A stretch of 64,000 nt of DNA from Rachycentron canadum (taxonomy: Eukaryota > Chordata > Actinopteri > Carangiformes > Rachycentridae): positions 14,220,294 to 14,284,293 of the forward strand of contig CM076661.1 of assembly GCA_038496675.1 (NCBI GenBank). The letters are read 5' to 3'. Shown one piece after another: positions 1-12,538 of the stretch (its first letter is position 1; each line of letters starts with the position of its first letter). Position numbers and translations under genes: made by a program. Under the pieces are notes generated by a model, which searched no databases, was not told where the DNA came from, and was given only the letters and a program-made list of their open reading frames with translations.

Positions 1-165
1 ATCATACTGCATGGTAAATATGAAGCTGTTACCAGCAGCTGGTTAGCTTAGCTTCATGAGCTAGAAATAGGGGACACAGCTAGTCTTGTTTAATTTGTAT
101 CAAATTAAACATTAATTATGACAACAGCTTGTGGCTTGGGTTATGTGAACTATTAGTTTGCCAGG
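1..165 (+). repeat. Teleost interspersed repeat, partial copy
   Basis: The stretch with GGTTAGCTTAGCTTC, a degraded 'AATAGGGGACACAGCTAG' and downstream 'TGTGGCTTGGGTTATGTG' matches my memory of a very common percomorph interspersed repeat with a GGTTAGCTTAGCTTAGC core. Its left end lies outside or at the window edge. I cannot name its class. A related, better preserved copy lies at 2465-2795. Confidence 0.5.
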
Positions 166-195
166 AAAGGTGGCATAGCCAAAGTGGTACCGATG

Positions 196-250
196 CTTCG
201 TGGTATCCACGAAGTGAGCCAAGCTAGCTTTGCCTGCTTTAGCAAAGCTA
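196..250. repeat. Two adjacent perfect hairpins
   Basis: CTTCGTGG (196-203) pairs perfectly with CCACGAAG (207-214) around a 3-base loop. TAGCTTTGC (225-233) pairs perfectly with GCAAAGCTA (242-250) around an 8-base loop. They lie just downstream of the repeat at the left edge and may belong to it. No function is evident. Confidence 0.5.
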
Positions 251-2464
251 AACTATCTGTTATCAGTATTTTAAAAGAAATTATCTTTTTTAAAAGCAGG
301 CGGAAACAGCTAAAATTTACATTTAATTTGTATCTAATTTGTCCCGCTGTGAAGCTTAGTCATTATGATAATATATGATAAGACATGTATACCAATTCCA
401 ACGCTCTGAAGTGAACATTTGGCTTTTGCCAAAAAGACATAGTTTTATATTTTAACTAGATTAGTTGACAGATTGGAGAAACAATATGAAATAATGTTCT
501 GTTGCTTTGTTCTGCAAAGACCTGGACAGCGTAATGCAATAACAGTGATCGCAGTGTCATCTTCTCTGGGATAAAAATATCCATTGTCCTTCAAGGCCTG
601 ACCTGACTAAAATTCTTCAGAGCACTGATCCACATGCTTGTGAGTGTAGCTGTGTCGGGCCCCCGGCACAGGAGAGAGCTGAGATTGAACTACAGCTGAG
701 ACACCGCTGTGTCAAACTCTATTTGCTCAGGGACTGGTGATGATGCCCAGGTGAAGGGTTGTGGTGTCAAAGCTAAAGCACAGCTGAGACTCAGAGAAAA
801 GGCTCACAGAAGAGTGGAGAAGACAGATAGAAGCAAAGAGCGAGTGCTGAGATAGTTTGATTTAGTGTCAATTGTCAAATTTAGGGACATTTCAGCCTGA
901 GCAACACATCATGAAAAAAGCAGGTGGGAAAAAGAAAGGCTTTGATGCTGAAAAACAGACATTTCACCCCATCTCGGTGCAGAGTCAGAAGACTGCCTCT
1001 TGTAGGGCAATTTTTACTGCATCAAATATCAACCTGTAGTGCTCTGATTTGTCATACATTTCAGGAAGAAGCCATTAAGAGCTTGGTGAGGTACTTTTGA
1101 AGTGTCAGCTCCTGAGTTATACTGCCAAAGTAACACTGAGTTCTGAGTTGGAAGGGAGCACTAGTTGGGGCTGAGAAAAACTGAACACTGCTGCAAAGAT
1201 ACTCAGCAAAGTGAAGGGGTAAAAAATGCTCCACCATCTCTATGCGTTCCCACACCTGCAGGGCTAGACATACACCTACTTATGAAAACTTCCTCTCTGA
1301 GGACGCACTGCAGAATGACAGAAGCAAGTACAAAGCTACAAGAAATAGCTGAAATATAATGCCCTCTTAGCAGGGAATGCTCTGAAAACTGCAAACAAGT
1401 TAAGCACTAATGAGGATAAGGTGGGTCAAATATATATTGGCATGTATGTGTGTATGCGCTGATAAGGATCTTAGCTCTTTATGCAACCTCCATGAATTTC
1501 CTGCTCTTGCTGGCATGGCAGGATAGTGCATTTCTTTATAACATACATCGTTGACTCTGCAGCAACAAGGCCTCATAAAGAGGTTGATATCTCCTTGTCT
1601 GTGCTGGCATTGTGCAACGCAGAGGTTGTTAAAAAGGAATGAATCTTTTATGAGGTGGGAAACGCCACCGTTGTCAATATCAGATGAAAAGACAAAGACT
1701 TTGGCATCCGCCCAAGGGGGGAACAGAACTGGATTTTCTCGACACGATTGTTGTAGCGTCAAATGCACCTATGTGTGAAGATCCTGCATATTACTCAATT
1801 ACACACTCTGAGTCTTGTCAATAAGATTCCTCACTAATGTGTATTGATGGCACTCGGAGTAACACAGCATAACGATCCGGCATTGCATTTTCAGAAGATT
1901 GCCAAGGTTTCCTTAAAAACTCAGTAAACTTCATGAAAGTTAGCCTCAACAGTAGCAGATTGCAGCAGTAAACACTACTCTAAATGGCTTATTAGGAGCA
2001 CAGTGGGAAGACAGAACATTGGATATAATTACCACACATACCAGAGCTGCTTTTATGTAGGAGGAGAATGATTCACAAGCACAGCCAAAAGTAGTAAGGA
2101 TTTTAATGATTCTTATCCATGCTAAAATATTAAAAACACTGACATTGTCTCTATGGTATGCAGAAATCCTAACATTGGTTGTACAGCATGCATGGAGCCA
2201 AACTTTTTCTGGCTTAATGAATTTAGTGCCATCCTTGCAGCTAATTAGAAAAGAGGTTAGTCTTTGATTTGTATTGGGTAAAATGCCAGTGGACACCTTG
2301 GAGAAGGCTGTAATAGATGCAGTGCACCCTACCCCACATCATGAAATGATTGAGAAAACATAGTTGGAACTGCCGCAAACAAATCCTTTCGAGCATCTGT
2401 GTGTTCCTATTCCTTCCTTCCTTCTACTGCCATTTCTACTTAAATTATACCTGTTAGTTAGACA

Positions 2465-2795
2465 AGAAGATCAATAGCGGTGTCATATCTGTCCATGAAA
2501 TATGTAGCTAGTGACAGTGGTCGATTATCTTAGCTTAGCAGAAATACAGGGTGCTCCCTGGGGGAAACAGTTATTCTAGGTCTCTCAAAAACCTGCTCAT
2601 TCATGCCTCTAAAGCTTGTCATAAACATGTCATATCTTTTTTTACCTTTGGACAGAGGTTAGGTGTTGTCTTCATGCTGAACTAAGCCAACAGTCTCCTA
2701 GCTTTAGGCACAGTGTGTAATGGACAGATATGAGAGGTGTATTGATCAAGAAAGCAAATGAGCAAACAACTTCAACTTCAATATGCTGTCAAACT
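2465..2795. repeat. Foldback (inverted-repeat) copy of a teleost repeat
   Basis: The left arm starts at GATCAATAGCGGTGTCATAT and runs through CTTAGCTTAGC and a GGGGGAAACAG block. The right arm, read on the - strand, starts TTGATCAATACACCTCTCAT and runs through the same landmarks, including a TCTGTCCAT block shared by both arms. The whole looks like an imperfect foldback about 330 bp long, with arms of roughly 120-150 bp. The sequence family is the one seen at 1-165. A MITE-like element is the likeliest class, but that is inference. Confidence 0.5.
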
Positions 2796-5700
2796 CCTGC
2801 AGTTTTTCTGCAATGAAGGATGTGGCATCATTCACTAAACAATGTGGTATTTAAAAACTATTTTTTTTAAAAAACACCTGCAAAAGCTGTGTTTTATTAA
2901 TCTACATTTTTCTGAGATGGTGATGTAAAACAAATATAATTTTAGAGGGAAAGGTGAGAAAACAACAAGCCAGTAAAAATTTGTGGATGCCACAGATTAC
3001 TACAAATTCCTGCAAACAGGGACTAAAGGTTAGCCACAGCTTTTTCGAGTAGTATAGAAGATTCAGAAACACAGCCATGTATGTGTGAGCCAACATTAAC
3101 TGCCAAGAAGAAATAGCAACGAGCAGCAGACATAGAGATGGGAGATGAGAAATGGCCCCGCTAGCTACGGAGGAGGCAGAGGCTGACAACAGGCTAACAG
3201 TCGCTGGTGGTGGAGGCTATGTGGCAAGTGTACAGTTTGCTAGGTTAAATCTAAACAAGGAAAGAGATGGAACGAGAGGAAAGGGAAGAGAGAACAGAAC
3301 AAAGAGCTGTAGCGCTAGGATACATGGAGCTAACTTGCTTATTCTGGTGTCTTCTAAATAACCGTGGTTTCTAGTTAAGGTCACGTGGGTCTTTCAAACA
3401 TTTATTGGGTTATGTGATGACATGATTAGTTATAGTCCTGCTTCAAAGTAACGGTTGTGATTTTGAAAGTAATGGAGGTGGTGTGCAATAATATTAGACA
3501 GTAGTGAGAGAATCAAATAGGAACTGATTTATGTTATTTATATTATTTATTGTTATTTATATCATTAGTTGTTAGCAACCTGCACTTTAAATGAGCGCCA
3601 AGACATAACAATAATTTCTTGTTGTTGTTAAATTTTTAATGCACTTTGGTAAGGTGTTTGTTGAGCATACATATATTTATGAGGTTTGGGAAAGTGTTGA
3701 AATTATTATTTTACTTCTGATTATGAAAACAAAAATTTACTTGCAGGGAACTTCATCCAGCCATGTTCCCATATCTGTTCACTACTCACTAATTAGCTAC
3801 TAAGAGAAAATGTGTTGGGGCTAAAATATAGATATCCAGTTCACTCTAGATGTTACTTTTCAAGTTAAAAAACAAACTCTTTCACCTTCCCCGGTGTGAG
3901 GATTCACTGGTTTTGTTTAACACCATTAAGAACAGAATGCTTTATATTGGAGTTGTGAAAGCAATCTAAAGCCAAGGTCTTAGGCTCTTGTAATTTGTGA
4001 TCATTGTTGACATTTAATAAACAAAATGATCAGTTAAATGGAAAAAAATACATATTAATAATTCAACTAAATAGCTCCTCCAACATTATACCCAATATCA
4101 AAGTGAAACCTGGGAACACAGCAGCATATCAATAATGAGCAGATATGAGACAGATTGCACATTAGATAGGACTGTGATATCAAGGCTTGCCACCCTCTGA
4201 TAATGTGGTTGGGAACTAGTTGGAGGTCTTCAAACAAAGAGAAAATAACAACAGAGTCTTCTTTAGGAGGAAGCTTCCTACACTAGCTTGTTAAATATTC
4301 ATGCTCTGAAACACCAGATCAATCAGGCCCGCTTACTGCATGCCACTGACATTACTGAGGAAAAATCTTCATTTGGTGGCACGATCAATATCTCATTACA
4401 GCAGCTTTACACTGGGTTGTCTCTGGGTAGGCCTGCTGGCTTCATTCCCTCAACATCGCAGGGCTATCTTATCAGTCCATTTTTATCACGCTAACACAGA
4501 GAAACAGCCATCTGCCGAACAACGCTTCCGGTTTAAACCTTACACCAACTTACTTTTCTGCAAGCTGAGGCTTGAAAAGTACAATACTGAGGATTGTGAA
4601 TGAGTCTCAGGTGATGCTAATTGGAAATATGAGGGAAATTGATACTGCAGTAGGAAACTTAGGTTATGTGCAGCACAGAAAAGCGAGTATCTATTTGATC
4701 AACACCATGTCATATGGATGACATAACTTTGCACTTTGCGTGGTTGAATGCAACACGTCCAGAACCACTATAAATCAATTAGATTTCACATTTTCCCAAA
4801 ACAATGTGTTACAAATAAGTCAATTACGTAAAGATGAAGTCAAGCATTCAGAAGCAGCATTGGTGACAGCTGGTAAAAACATATGCCAGAAACACTAGGC
4901 AAATTTGCATGATGAGAAGAAAATTTCTTGTTTTAGTGGAAAAAAAAAAAAAAAACAAACTTTGTTACAAAGCTATTTCAGAGTCAATATCTGTGCTCAA
5001 ATCTGCACCATTACGCTCAAAATGCCTTTTGGTCGCTAATGAAACTGAGATATTACTTTTTTAGTCCAAGCATGAAATGACAGCAGACCTCATCATAATA
5101 ACATTAAAGCTCCCCTCCTTAGTGTCAAGTAGAATACAGTGATGTGCCGAACTGAATTCCCATCAGTGGGAATAATTTCATGCTAATCTCTAATAATTAT
5201 ACACAGGGCAAATGACAGACCAACAGGAGGAGCCTAATATGAAGCAATTCACGCATTCTTGTAGTGCTAAGATCATAGTATCGACTTAGATATAGGACAT
5301 ACTGAAAAACGACTTCTCAGGACTGTGATGAAAGGTTGGCAAAAACCTGGAAACATGTTCTTCATGCTCTCTGCTTAAGTAATGCAGCCTAACTAAAGAT
5401 GCCTATATATGGTTTTATAGCAAAAATAATCTATCTCTGACTGCTCACTGCAGATCAAGGGCCCCTTTGGTTACCTCTGAGCCAGTGTGGAGAATCAGCC
5501 TCCACCCTCCCAAGATCTCTCACATCACATTTTCAAAAGGCACACAGACACACATATACTAGCACATGTCAATAACATGCAAAGCCACTGCACATCACAA
5601 TGGATATGAGAAGCACATGAGACAAGGCGAGATAAAAGAATGAGATAAAAGATGAAAGCAGGAAAAAGTGAAAAGGGAAATATGACGAAAGTGAAAGAAG

Positions 5701-8245
5701 AAAAGAGCAATAAAGAGCAGACAAGAGCAACAGCAACAAGGGATTGAAAAAAAGACACCACAGCAGGGTGTTCACAGAAACATGAGTGGGTGAAGAGGCA
5801 GCGAGCTCTGGCACTGATGCCTTGGGCACACAGTAAAGCCAAAATTATCACTTTTCTGCTTTGTGGTCTTAAGTTTTATTTGTTATTTTTTGTTGTTTCA
5901 TTTTTTGCATTTTCTGATGTGGTCAGATTTTTTTTGCCTGCTTGTTTCGGCTGCTTGCATGACTTCTTCTGTGTTGCCACATTGACAGTCATCACCTGGA
6001 TGCAAAGTGAGACTGGTGCCTTCACATAAACATGCAGAGCGCTGCCACAGTGCATTAGTCACAGCCCTAGTCTGGCCTTTTCAAAGTCGATACTCCCACT
6101 CAAACTGCTGATAGATCACCAGAATTTGATATTCGCCTAGCAGGGACCCTCACAACAGAGAAGTTGCGCGTGTGTGCTTGTGCGTGGATGATCACACTGC
6201 ATCGTGTTTTCACTAATAAGTGGCCTTCTGTCAGGATGTCTATATGAAGGAGAAAAAAAAAGCAGAATGAGATGAGAATAAAACTTTCTTGTTACTATTC
6301 CCTCTTCCTCTACTCTCTGTCTGCTCTAATGACACAACACACAGTAGTCAAGCAATTCATTTCAAAAAGTACTCTTACATAATGAGCAGCCTGAGCCGTG
6401 TAACCATAAGATGATATTTTATTCACCATACTGCTTATTATGAAGTTAATGCTGCTGAAGCTGGAGCATCTGAGGTCATTTCAACCAGGACGAACAGAGT
6501 TCCTCTAGAATATGCAGCCTTATTAACCTCTCCACGTAGCTCCATGCCCCCTCTGACATTAAACAGCAGTTTGGGGAAGCTTTTCTCTGGGTCTCCTGGC
6601 TCGCAATCAGCACCGTTCCTCTTCCTGTAACATCAAATTACCCATGGCTGAGATATCCTCACTCTTTCCCTCTCTTCCTTCCCTTTCCTCCCACTGAGTT
6701 GGGTTTATAGGCAGTAGCAGTCTGGCAGGGGTAATTTCTGCTGCCGCTCCAGGGAAATTACTTTGTGTTGTTAGAGAAAAGGCAGTTTGTGAACTGCTTT
6801 ATCAAGCTCCGTGACTCCAATAACAGGCGACATTTGGATGCCAGCACGAAATACAGCCTCTACATATCCTCACAGTCTGTTGGCCAGTAACTGATAAGAC
6901 GTAAAGGCAAGTTTAGATGCTGGATGTGTAAGTATGTGTCTAAAAAAGGCATATGTGTGTTTGAGCATTTGTTTCTGCAGGATTGACTTAAGCCATGTAC
7001 TTGTGTGTCTCTATACATATGTGTGAGCATCTATACACTCATGTGTGTATCTGTTCTATTCTTCTACACTGAGTGGTTCAGCTGTGCCTTGCTTAGGCTG
7101 ATGAATATTTTCTGCACTGTGCTCTGCTCTGGCACGTCTGGTGCAGCCTGACTGCACCACACAGCTACAGCTCTGCATTTGCATTCAACACATACACACA
7201 CACACACTCACACACCATGAACACCAAGCTCACTCGCTGCGCGCCCCCATCTCAACACCATCCAGCCTGTCAGCTGCTTCCCTGTGTGGAGGGATGCAAC
7301 AAGCTGCTGAGCCCTTTTTAAAGCAACAGCAGTATCCTGTTTGTCAGTACCATCTCATTTCTTCTCCCACAGTTACATCTGGAAGAAAGAAATGTTCAGT
7401 GTGAATCCAACAAATGGGGCCAAAACAGTCAAGCTAGCAAAAACAACTACACACACAACTCTTTATGAAGCTTGTCTGGTAAAAAAAAAATCCTGATTGT
7501 GGATTGGTGGTATTTGAGACCAAGCCCACAAAAGAGGAGAAGCAGTGCTGAAATGTCAACTCTTTTTTGGAGAGTCAGACGTGCTGATGTGGTGACCTCT
7601 ATGTGCTGTGGTTAAAAGGTTGGGGGTTCTGCAGCAGGAGGCGGTATCAGGTTATTCTGAAAGGACGGGACATTTTAAAGATCACTGCCATTCCTGGGGA
7701 TAGGAAAGCACAATCTGATTTAGTCAAGATGTCATCACTTATGTTGTTTATAATGCTTTTCTGATACCTTCATTCAGTGCCAGGGGCCTACATTGTGTCT
7801 TGGATCTTTTTTAGCATTTTGACACTAATTTGTTGGATAAATTATGGATACTTTTCAGAATGTACTGAACCTTGCCTCAAAGTACAGTTAGCGTTGTATC
7901 TGTGAGCAGTTTAATAAAGGGAAAATCACAAGCAGCAGCTCCAGTGAAATGTGCAACCAAACACCCCCTTCTGTCTTGGGGTCCATCTGGAAGACCTCCA
8001 GCATCCCACTCCTTCATCTATCCTAGACTAGTGTGTATTTTCAGACATGATATGTCCCTCAAAAGAATTTTACCATAGATGAGCCGATCGTGTCATCAGC
8101 TATCTTTGTCAACAGTTTTTCAGCCGGTGCCAGATATTTCCAAGTGTTCCAACACTCATCTTGAGCTAAATGGCAAATATTTTCAGGGTAGTGTGGCTGA
8201 GAAGAAACAGACACGTCCTAACAAATTAATCTTGTAAGAGAACAT

Positions 8246-8267
8246 TTTTTTTTTTTTTTTTTTTTTT
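8246..8267. repeat. Poly(T) run
   Basis: An uninterrupted homopolymer of about 22 T within ryr3 intron 1. It may be the tail of an old retroposon read on the - strand, but nothing recognisable flanks it. Confidence 0.7.
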
Positions 8268-8917
8268 ATGAGCAGCTGTCTACACTGGCTTTGTGTCCAA
8301 AAGGTAATCTGGCCTGGATATATCAACACTGTATTTATTATAAAATACTGTCCTCGGTTCATTTGCATAGCCCTTTACTGCTGCACGGGAACCCTAGGGC
8401 GACTGTCTGGACGAGCAGCCTACACTGCCAGGCTACCACGTTTGAATATATTACACAGCATGTAGACTGGCTCCAAACTCCTTTCATCCTCAGAGGGATT
8501 TAAGTGATGCTACATGAACAATTCAGCCTTCAGAGTTATTTAAAGACCAAGTGAAGTCACAGCGTTTCTACTGTCAAATTGTAGACAATCCTACCTGAAA
8601 CGGTGCCAGCGAGGTGCCTATGTAAGTTTTATATGGCAGGGAGAATAGTTAGTGCTGTCAACTTCTTGAAGACAGAGACTGCAGAAAAGACAATAGCTGT
8701 CAGTGAGCGATGCGCAAAACAATAGGGCACGATCACCGCCTCTAAGATCTGCCAGAAGACACGGGGTTATCAAAGGCTGTGGGGTAAAATAGCATCTGAG
8801 TGATAGGCAATAATCGACAGCAATAATCCCACACACGAGGTACCATGAAAAAGAGATACATATCTCCACGGCCACCAGAGCAGCGCTTCAAGTGCGAGCG
8901 GCAAGAAATGTACTCAC

Positions 8918-8965
8918 AGTCCTGAGGAACTGGATTTCATCCTCTCCTTCTCCACCTTCAGCCAT
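8918..8965 (-). CDS. ryr3: ryr3 coding exon 1 (N-terminus of ryanodine receptor 3)
   Basis: On the - strand an ATG at 8965-8963 in a good context (GCCATGG) opens 16 codons reading MAEGGEGEDEIQFLRT, then a consensus donor GTGAGT. This is the hallmark ryanodine receptor N-terminus: RYR1, 2 and 3 all begin with a Gly/Glu-rich start followed by DE(I/V)QFLRT, and their first coding exon ends at this point. Glu at position 3 favours RYR3 over RYR2 (Asp in mammals). The divergent position beside fmn1 also supports RYR3, because human RYR3 lies head to head with FMN1. The protein is a homotetrameric calcium-release channel of the sarco/endoplasmic reticulum, about 4,900 residues in the family. All other exons lie off the left edge. 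The exon ends in phase 0. The paralogue call rests mainly on synteny. Confidence 0.92.
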
Positions 8966-9450
8966 GGCTGCAAAGGAGCCCGTTCAGACTCGGGAAGCCT
9001 CCACTGGCTCCTCTCTCCTATCGATATTAGCATATAGCTAATCCACGGACCGTACAGCGGGGCAGATACCGCAGCATGTGTCACTCAGGTCCCTGTGCTC
9101 AAGCCCCGCTCACCGCCCGGAGAAGGAGTGTGTGTCAGCATCGGTGGGCTGGAGCAACTGGGGACGGTGTGGCGGGGAAACAGGGAGAAGCCAAGTCGTG
9201 TAGCCAAGACACAGCAGCGGGGTCTTTATCTTCGACGTCACCGGCAGACCTTATTAATACAGGCGTGCAAGCGCGAATATTCAAACCGAAGTGTGTTGTG
9301 TGGAGACAAATATCCGCTGCCTGCTCGGTTTCTCGGTAGTTCTGTCGCTGGCTACGGAAAACATGCCGTTTCCATAGAGCTGGTCCAGATCAGCACCATG
9401 GCCAGCTCCCCACCGCACACACGGTCCCGGTAGGAAGAACCTGCATCTGT
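8966..9450 (-). promoter_or_regulatory. ryr3: Probable ryr3 5' UTR and CpG-rich promoter
   Basis: CpG dinucleotides are plainly denser here than in the flanking DNA (for example around 9050-9180 and 9225-9320). It directly precedes the ryr3 start codon on the - strand. A CRE-like palindrome, TGACGTCG on the - strand, lies at 9240-9233, and a TATA-like TATTAATAA about 15 bases further upstream (near 9251-9259). I cannot place the transcription start. CTTTGCAG just before the ATG resembles a splice acceptor, so a further upstream non-coding exon is possible. Confidence 0.5.
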
Positions 9451-11450
9451 TCCGTTTTCAATCCGCTATGAATGTCAAGTGAACAGTGTCAGTCCAACTC
9501 AATAATAAGATAAAGAGAAATTTAAAAAAAAAAAAAAAAAAAAAAAACATCGACTAAAATCTGTAAACAACTGTTTTGCTTTGTGACCCGAAGGTATAAT
9601 GAGTCTAAGATGATCTGTCACATTCAGTGTTGCTGTTGTCACATGCAGGATGACAACACTGTCTCTGTGATGTTTGGGATGAACAAATCAGGCTTGTTGA
9701 AGTATTCCCCTCAGAGGTATACCACCTGTCGTCCAGTGGCCGCAGGCTCTTTCCTCTCTTGGTGGCCAGGACTTCTTGTGTCATCCCATGTCTCTGATGT
9801 CAGGCTGCGTGGCCACTGGGTTTTCATTTCGTCATGATCTGTCTGTGCTTTGTATCTCTGGCAGTAGACAGATACTCAGCTCATTTACATTTAGGGATCA
9901 GGACCAGATGGCAATTAAGTTTGTTTTGAGTTTTGGTTTGATTCGTCCACTGGCACATCTTTTGTTAACTTAATCATTTGTTAGACATCTACTGTACTAG
10001 TGCAAAGTAATGCGTATCACAGGCTGATCTTTTTTCATCAGAGGAAAGTTGGATATAGCTTAGCATGAATACATATTTCTATACTGGGAACATATCATTA
10101 CCACTGTTGACATGGAAAAAGCAGACTTTTGTATGAGCATAACCCAGTATTGGCACAATTCTGGGACATTTTCTATGATATACATGGGTCTATATGTTAC
10201 TATATTGTGTGAGAAAATCTCAATAAAAGCTGGTGTGCGGCTGAATTTAGGTGGATTTATGCTGCATTTAATAAAGAGAACCCACTTAAAAGCTGAGGAG
10301 GCAATTGCACCCTGGAAAAGTGACATTTTACTGAGCATGTATTTAATCATTAACCATAAATTATCATATTGACTGGATAAATCACTATAAACGTATTTAT
10401 CAAATGTGATTAAACTGAATGAATGCAGAGTGACTTTCGCTTTTCCTCTGGAAAAAAAACACCTAACACAATGATGAGGGACCTCTCCACTGGTTACCCA
10501 ATGTCACTTTTGACCCAATGCCCAAGCATAGTAGCCTACTCATCCTCACAACAGTAAATAAACATGTGATCCCTTATTGTGTGGCGATGCTGCCCTCTAG
10601 CGTGTATGTTGTGACCTGCACCACCCAACTGCATGGCTCCTACAATAAGTCCTTCATCCCTTCCCTCCTTTTTGACTTCCTTCATTTGCTGACCTCTTCC
10701 TGTCCTAACCACTCAAGTCACGTGTTTGAATGGTCTTCATTCATTATGTTTTCTTCAGACACTTTATGGAAGAATATTTTAAAATGACAGTCTTAATCTT
10801 AACCATATGATAATCCCTGGTGTTAGTGAAAAGTGCAAACACCACAGATCACTTCCATGGCGTATTGTTCATTTGCTAATAATGCAATACATTAGTTTTG
10901 CATATTAACGAATGAACTGATTGTCTTATAGGTCGAATCTGAAAGGCTTATCGTTTCTGAACCTTCCTGCAGGGTCGCAACTATCTTACCTCCAAGTCTA
11001 ACTGATGTGTATACGTTTGCATATATGTTTATACCTTTCTCTTCCTATTTCTTTCTATTGTACTTATGGTTGGAATCTGTTGAAACTGCTACTCCATGAA
11101 AACAATTCAATAAAGTATTATTCACAGGAAACACATCACTTGCACATTCTGTAATCTCACCTTCTTTTTGAAACGCTACAACAAATGGACTGAGGAAATA
11201 ACAGGTTAGTGCAGTAGAGCGTCGATGCTCACATTGGCCTCTAGGTGACTCTGTTTTGTAAGAGATGGTGTCACCTCGGGCCTTCGCAGGGCAGGTACTG
11301 CACTTTGGCATCCACTTACCTTTCTGCACAGACATCAAAATGTTAATATTGGCTATAGAAATAATGCGAATTTTTTACCAGGTTAGAGCAACTTCATAGT
11401 CACGGTCGCCTGCTTTTCCCCGTTCGTTTTCCCTGCTGGGTACCCAGGCT
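9451..11450. other. Divergent ryr3-fmn1 intergenic interval
   Basis: No gene is seen. The interval contains a 24-base A run (9524-9547) and otherwise ordinary AT-rich single-copy sequence. All open frames are short and unrecognised. It separates two divergently transcribed genes by roughly 2 kb, so it may hold shared regulatory elements. Confidence 0.6.
9524..9547. repeat. Poly(A) run
   Basis: 24 consecutive A residues just outside the ryr3 promoter region. Length errors are likely in this run. Confidence 0.8.
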
Positions 11451-11600
11451 CCCCCCCCCCCCCCAGTCACATGGCCTACCTGCAAGCTGCAGCTGCACTG
11501 ACTCTAAATGTGGCATGTAGAGAAATAATATCTCACCAATCAGAGAGCAGCGAGCCGGCGCTGAAGACTCCTATTGGCCCCAATTCCCGTCAATCGCTGC
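11450..11600 (+). promoter_or_regulatory. fmn1: Probable fmn1 long-isoform promoter
   Basis: A CCAAT box (11536-11540) and an inverted CCAAT box, ATTGG (11573-11577), lie 33 bases apart in sequence that becomes GC-rich and CpG-rich, with no TATA box. This is a typical TATA-less vertebrate promoter layout. A C run (about 11451-11464) precedes it. About 100 bases downstream is a strong splice donor. The exact start site is unknown, so the split between promoter and exon 1 is approximate. Confidence 0.5.
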
Positions 11601-11676
11601 GGGGACGAGCCCAGTGGAGCAGCGGCCGGCTGCAGCACGGAGATGTGAAGAAACACTTGCCATGCCACTAAATCCG
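11590..11676 (+). other. fmn1: fmn1 non-coding exon 1 (5' UTR), probable
   Basis: A GC-rich stretch ends in a consensus donor, CCG|GTAAGTAAG (GT at 11677). It lies just downstream of the paired CCAAT boxes and upstream of the acceptor at 12537-12538. The left boundary is a guess. An ATG at 11662 opens an upstream frame that, after splicing to 12539, runs 30 codons and stops at 12614-12616, before the formin start. A transcript map would be needed to confirm this exon. Confidence 0.5.
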
Positions 11677-12538
11677 GTAAGTAAGTGTTTTATGTTTTGA
11701 CGGTCAGCTTTTCAGCTTTCACCTGCTGCAGGTGCAGGTCGCCCGCGGCCTACTTTTACGGCTTCTTTTCCAGAGGGGGAGACGCTCCAACTGGACCCGA
11801 TTGGACTTTCCGCGCATTCAATTGAAAATAAATTGCGAATGTCGCTACATATTTATCGATTACAGTTGCAGCGGGCAGCAGCAAAACTCGAAAGCCTTTA
11901 ACCGGCAGCGCTGCCATCTTAACGCTGGCAAATGCGCGCGTGGTTATTGCAAGGTGACAGTGGCCCGCGGGGTCATTACTGGCAGGCGGTGTGGTGAAAA
12001 CAACTGAGAGAGGTTGTGAGATGTTTGAGGGAATCCGAAGTCTAATGTGAGCCGCTGGCGCGTGCGAACGTCTCTGCTCGCCCAAAGAGCGTGGGGCTCT
12101 GCGTGTGCCCGTCACTGGCAGGTTTTATGCGGCAGCTTTGGTTTTGAAGATGTTTCTCCCTCACGCACAACAATGGGGGACGGGAGGACAAGTAAAAGAT
12201 CAGCGCGAGATGGTGAAAGTGTGCTAGTTTGGGTTTATTTTTGTTTTCAGATGTTTGACAGTGAGGGCTTTTATGGAGGGCCCACTGTTGGGAGAGCAGC
12301 AGTTTGTATTTATACTTTAAAACTATCTCTGCATTGGGATCTAGACAGTAAGAAGTGAAGTTCCCTGCCTGCGAGAGAATGTGTATTCAATAATGAACAT
12401 TTAAATGTTGTATTTTAGTTAACACTTAAACTCATAGAAGAGTAAAACAAGCTTTAGCAAATGTTTCTTTCACGTAAATTGGACATCCTGTGTCTGTGTA
12501 GTCAGATTTATCTCTGTGTGCTACTTTCTCTCTGACAG
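11677..12538 (+). other. fmn1: fmn1 intron 1
   Basis: Starts at GTAAGT and ends at a pyrimidine-rich acceptor, CTTTCTCTCTGACAG. The first half is still GC- and CpG-rich (about 11740-12120), suggesting that the CpG island extends into the intron. No coding sequence is recognised. Confidence 0.5.

Larger units (their letters stand above)
1..8917 (-). other. ryr3: ryr3 intron 1 (5' part; continues beyond the left edge)
   Basis: On the - strand this is the DNA that follows the splice donor GTGAGT (8917 down to 8912) of ryr3 coding exon 1. I found no further ryr3 exon and no other gene. Besides the repeats listed separately it holds short AT-rich stretches (around 3530-3570), a T run at about 8246-8267, a CA-rich tract near 7190-7220 and a purine-rich strand at 5630-5760. 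The open frames here are short and resemble no family I know. The block at about 6480-6900 is non-repetitive and mixed in composition, which makes it a possible regulatory element. Confidence 0.8.

Noticed and set aside
5525..5851. Antisense hydrophobic frames
   Set aside because: Caused by a purine-rich + strand tract (GAAAAG-type words) giving Phe/Leu/Ser codons on the other strand.
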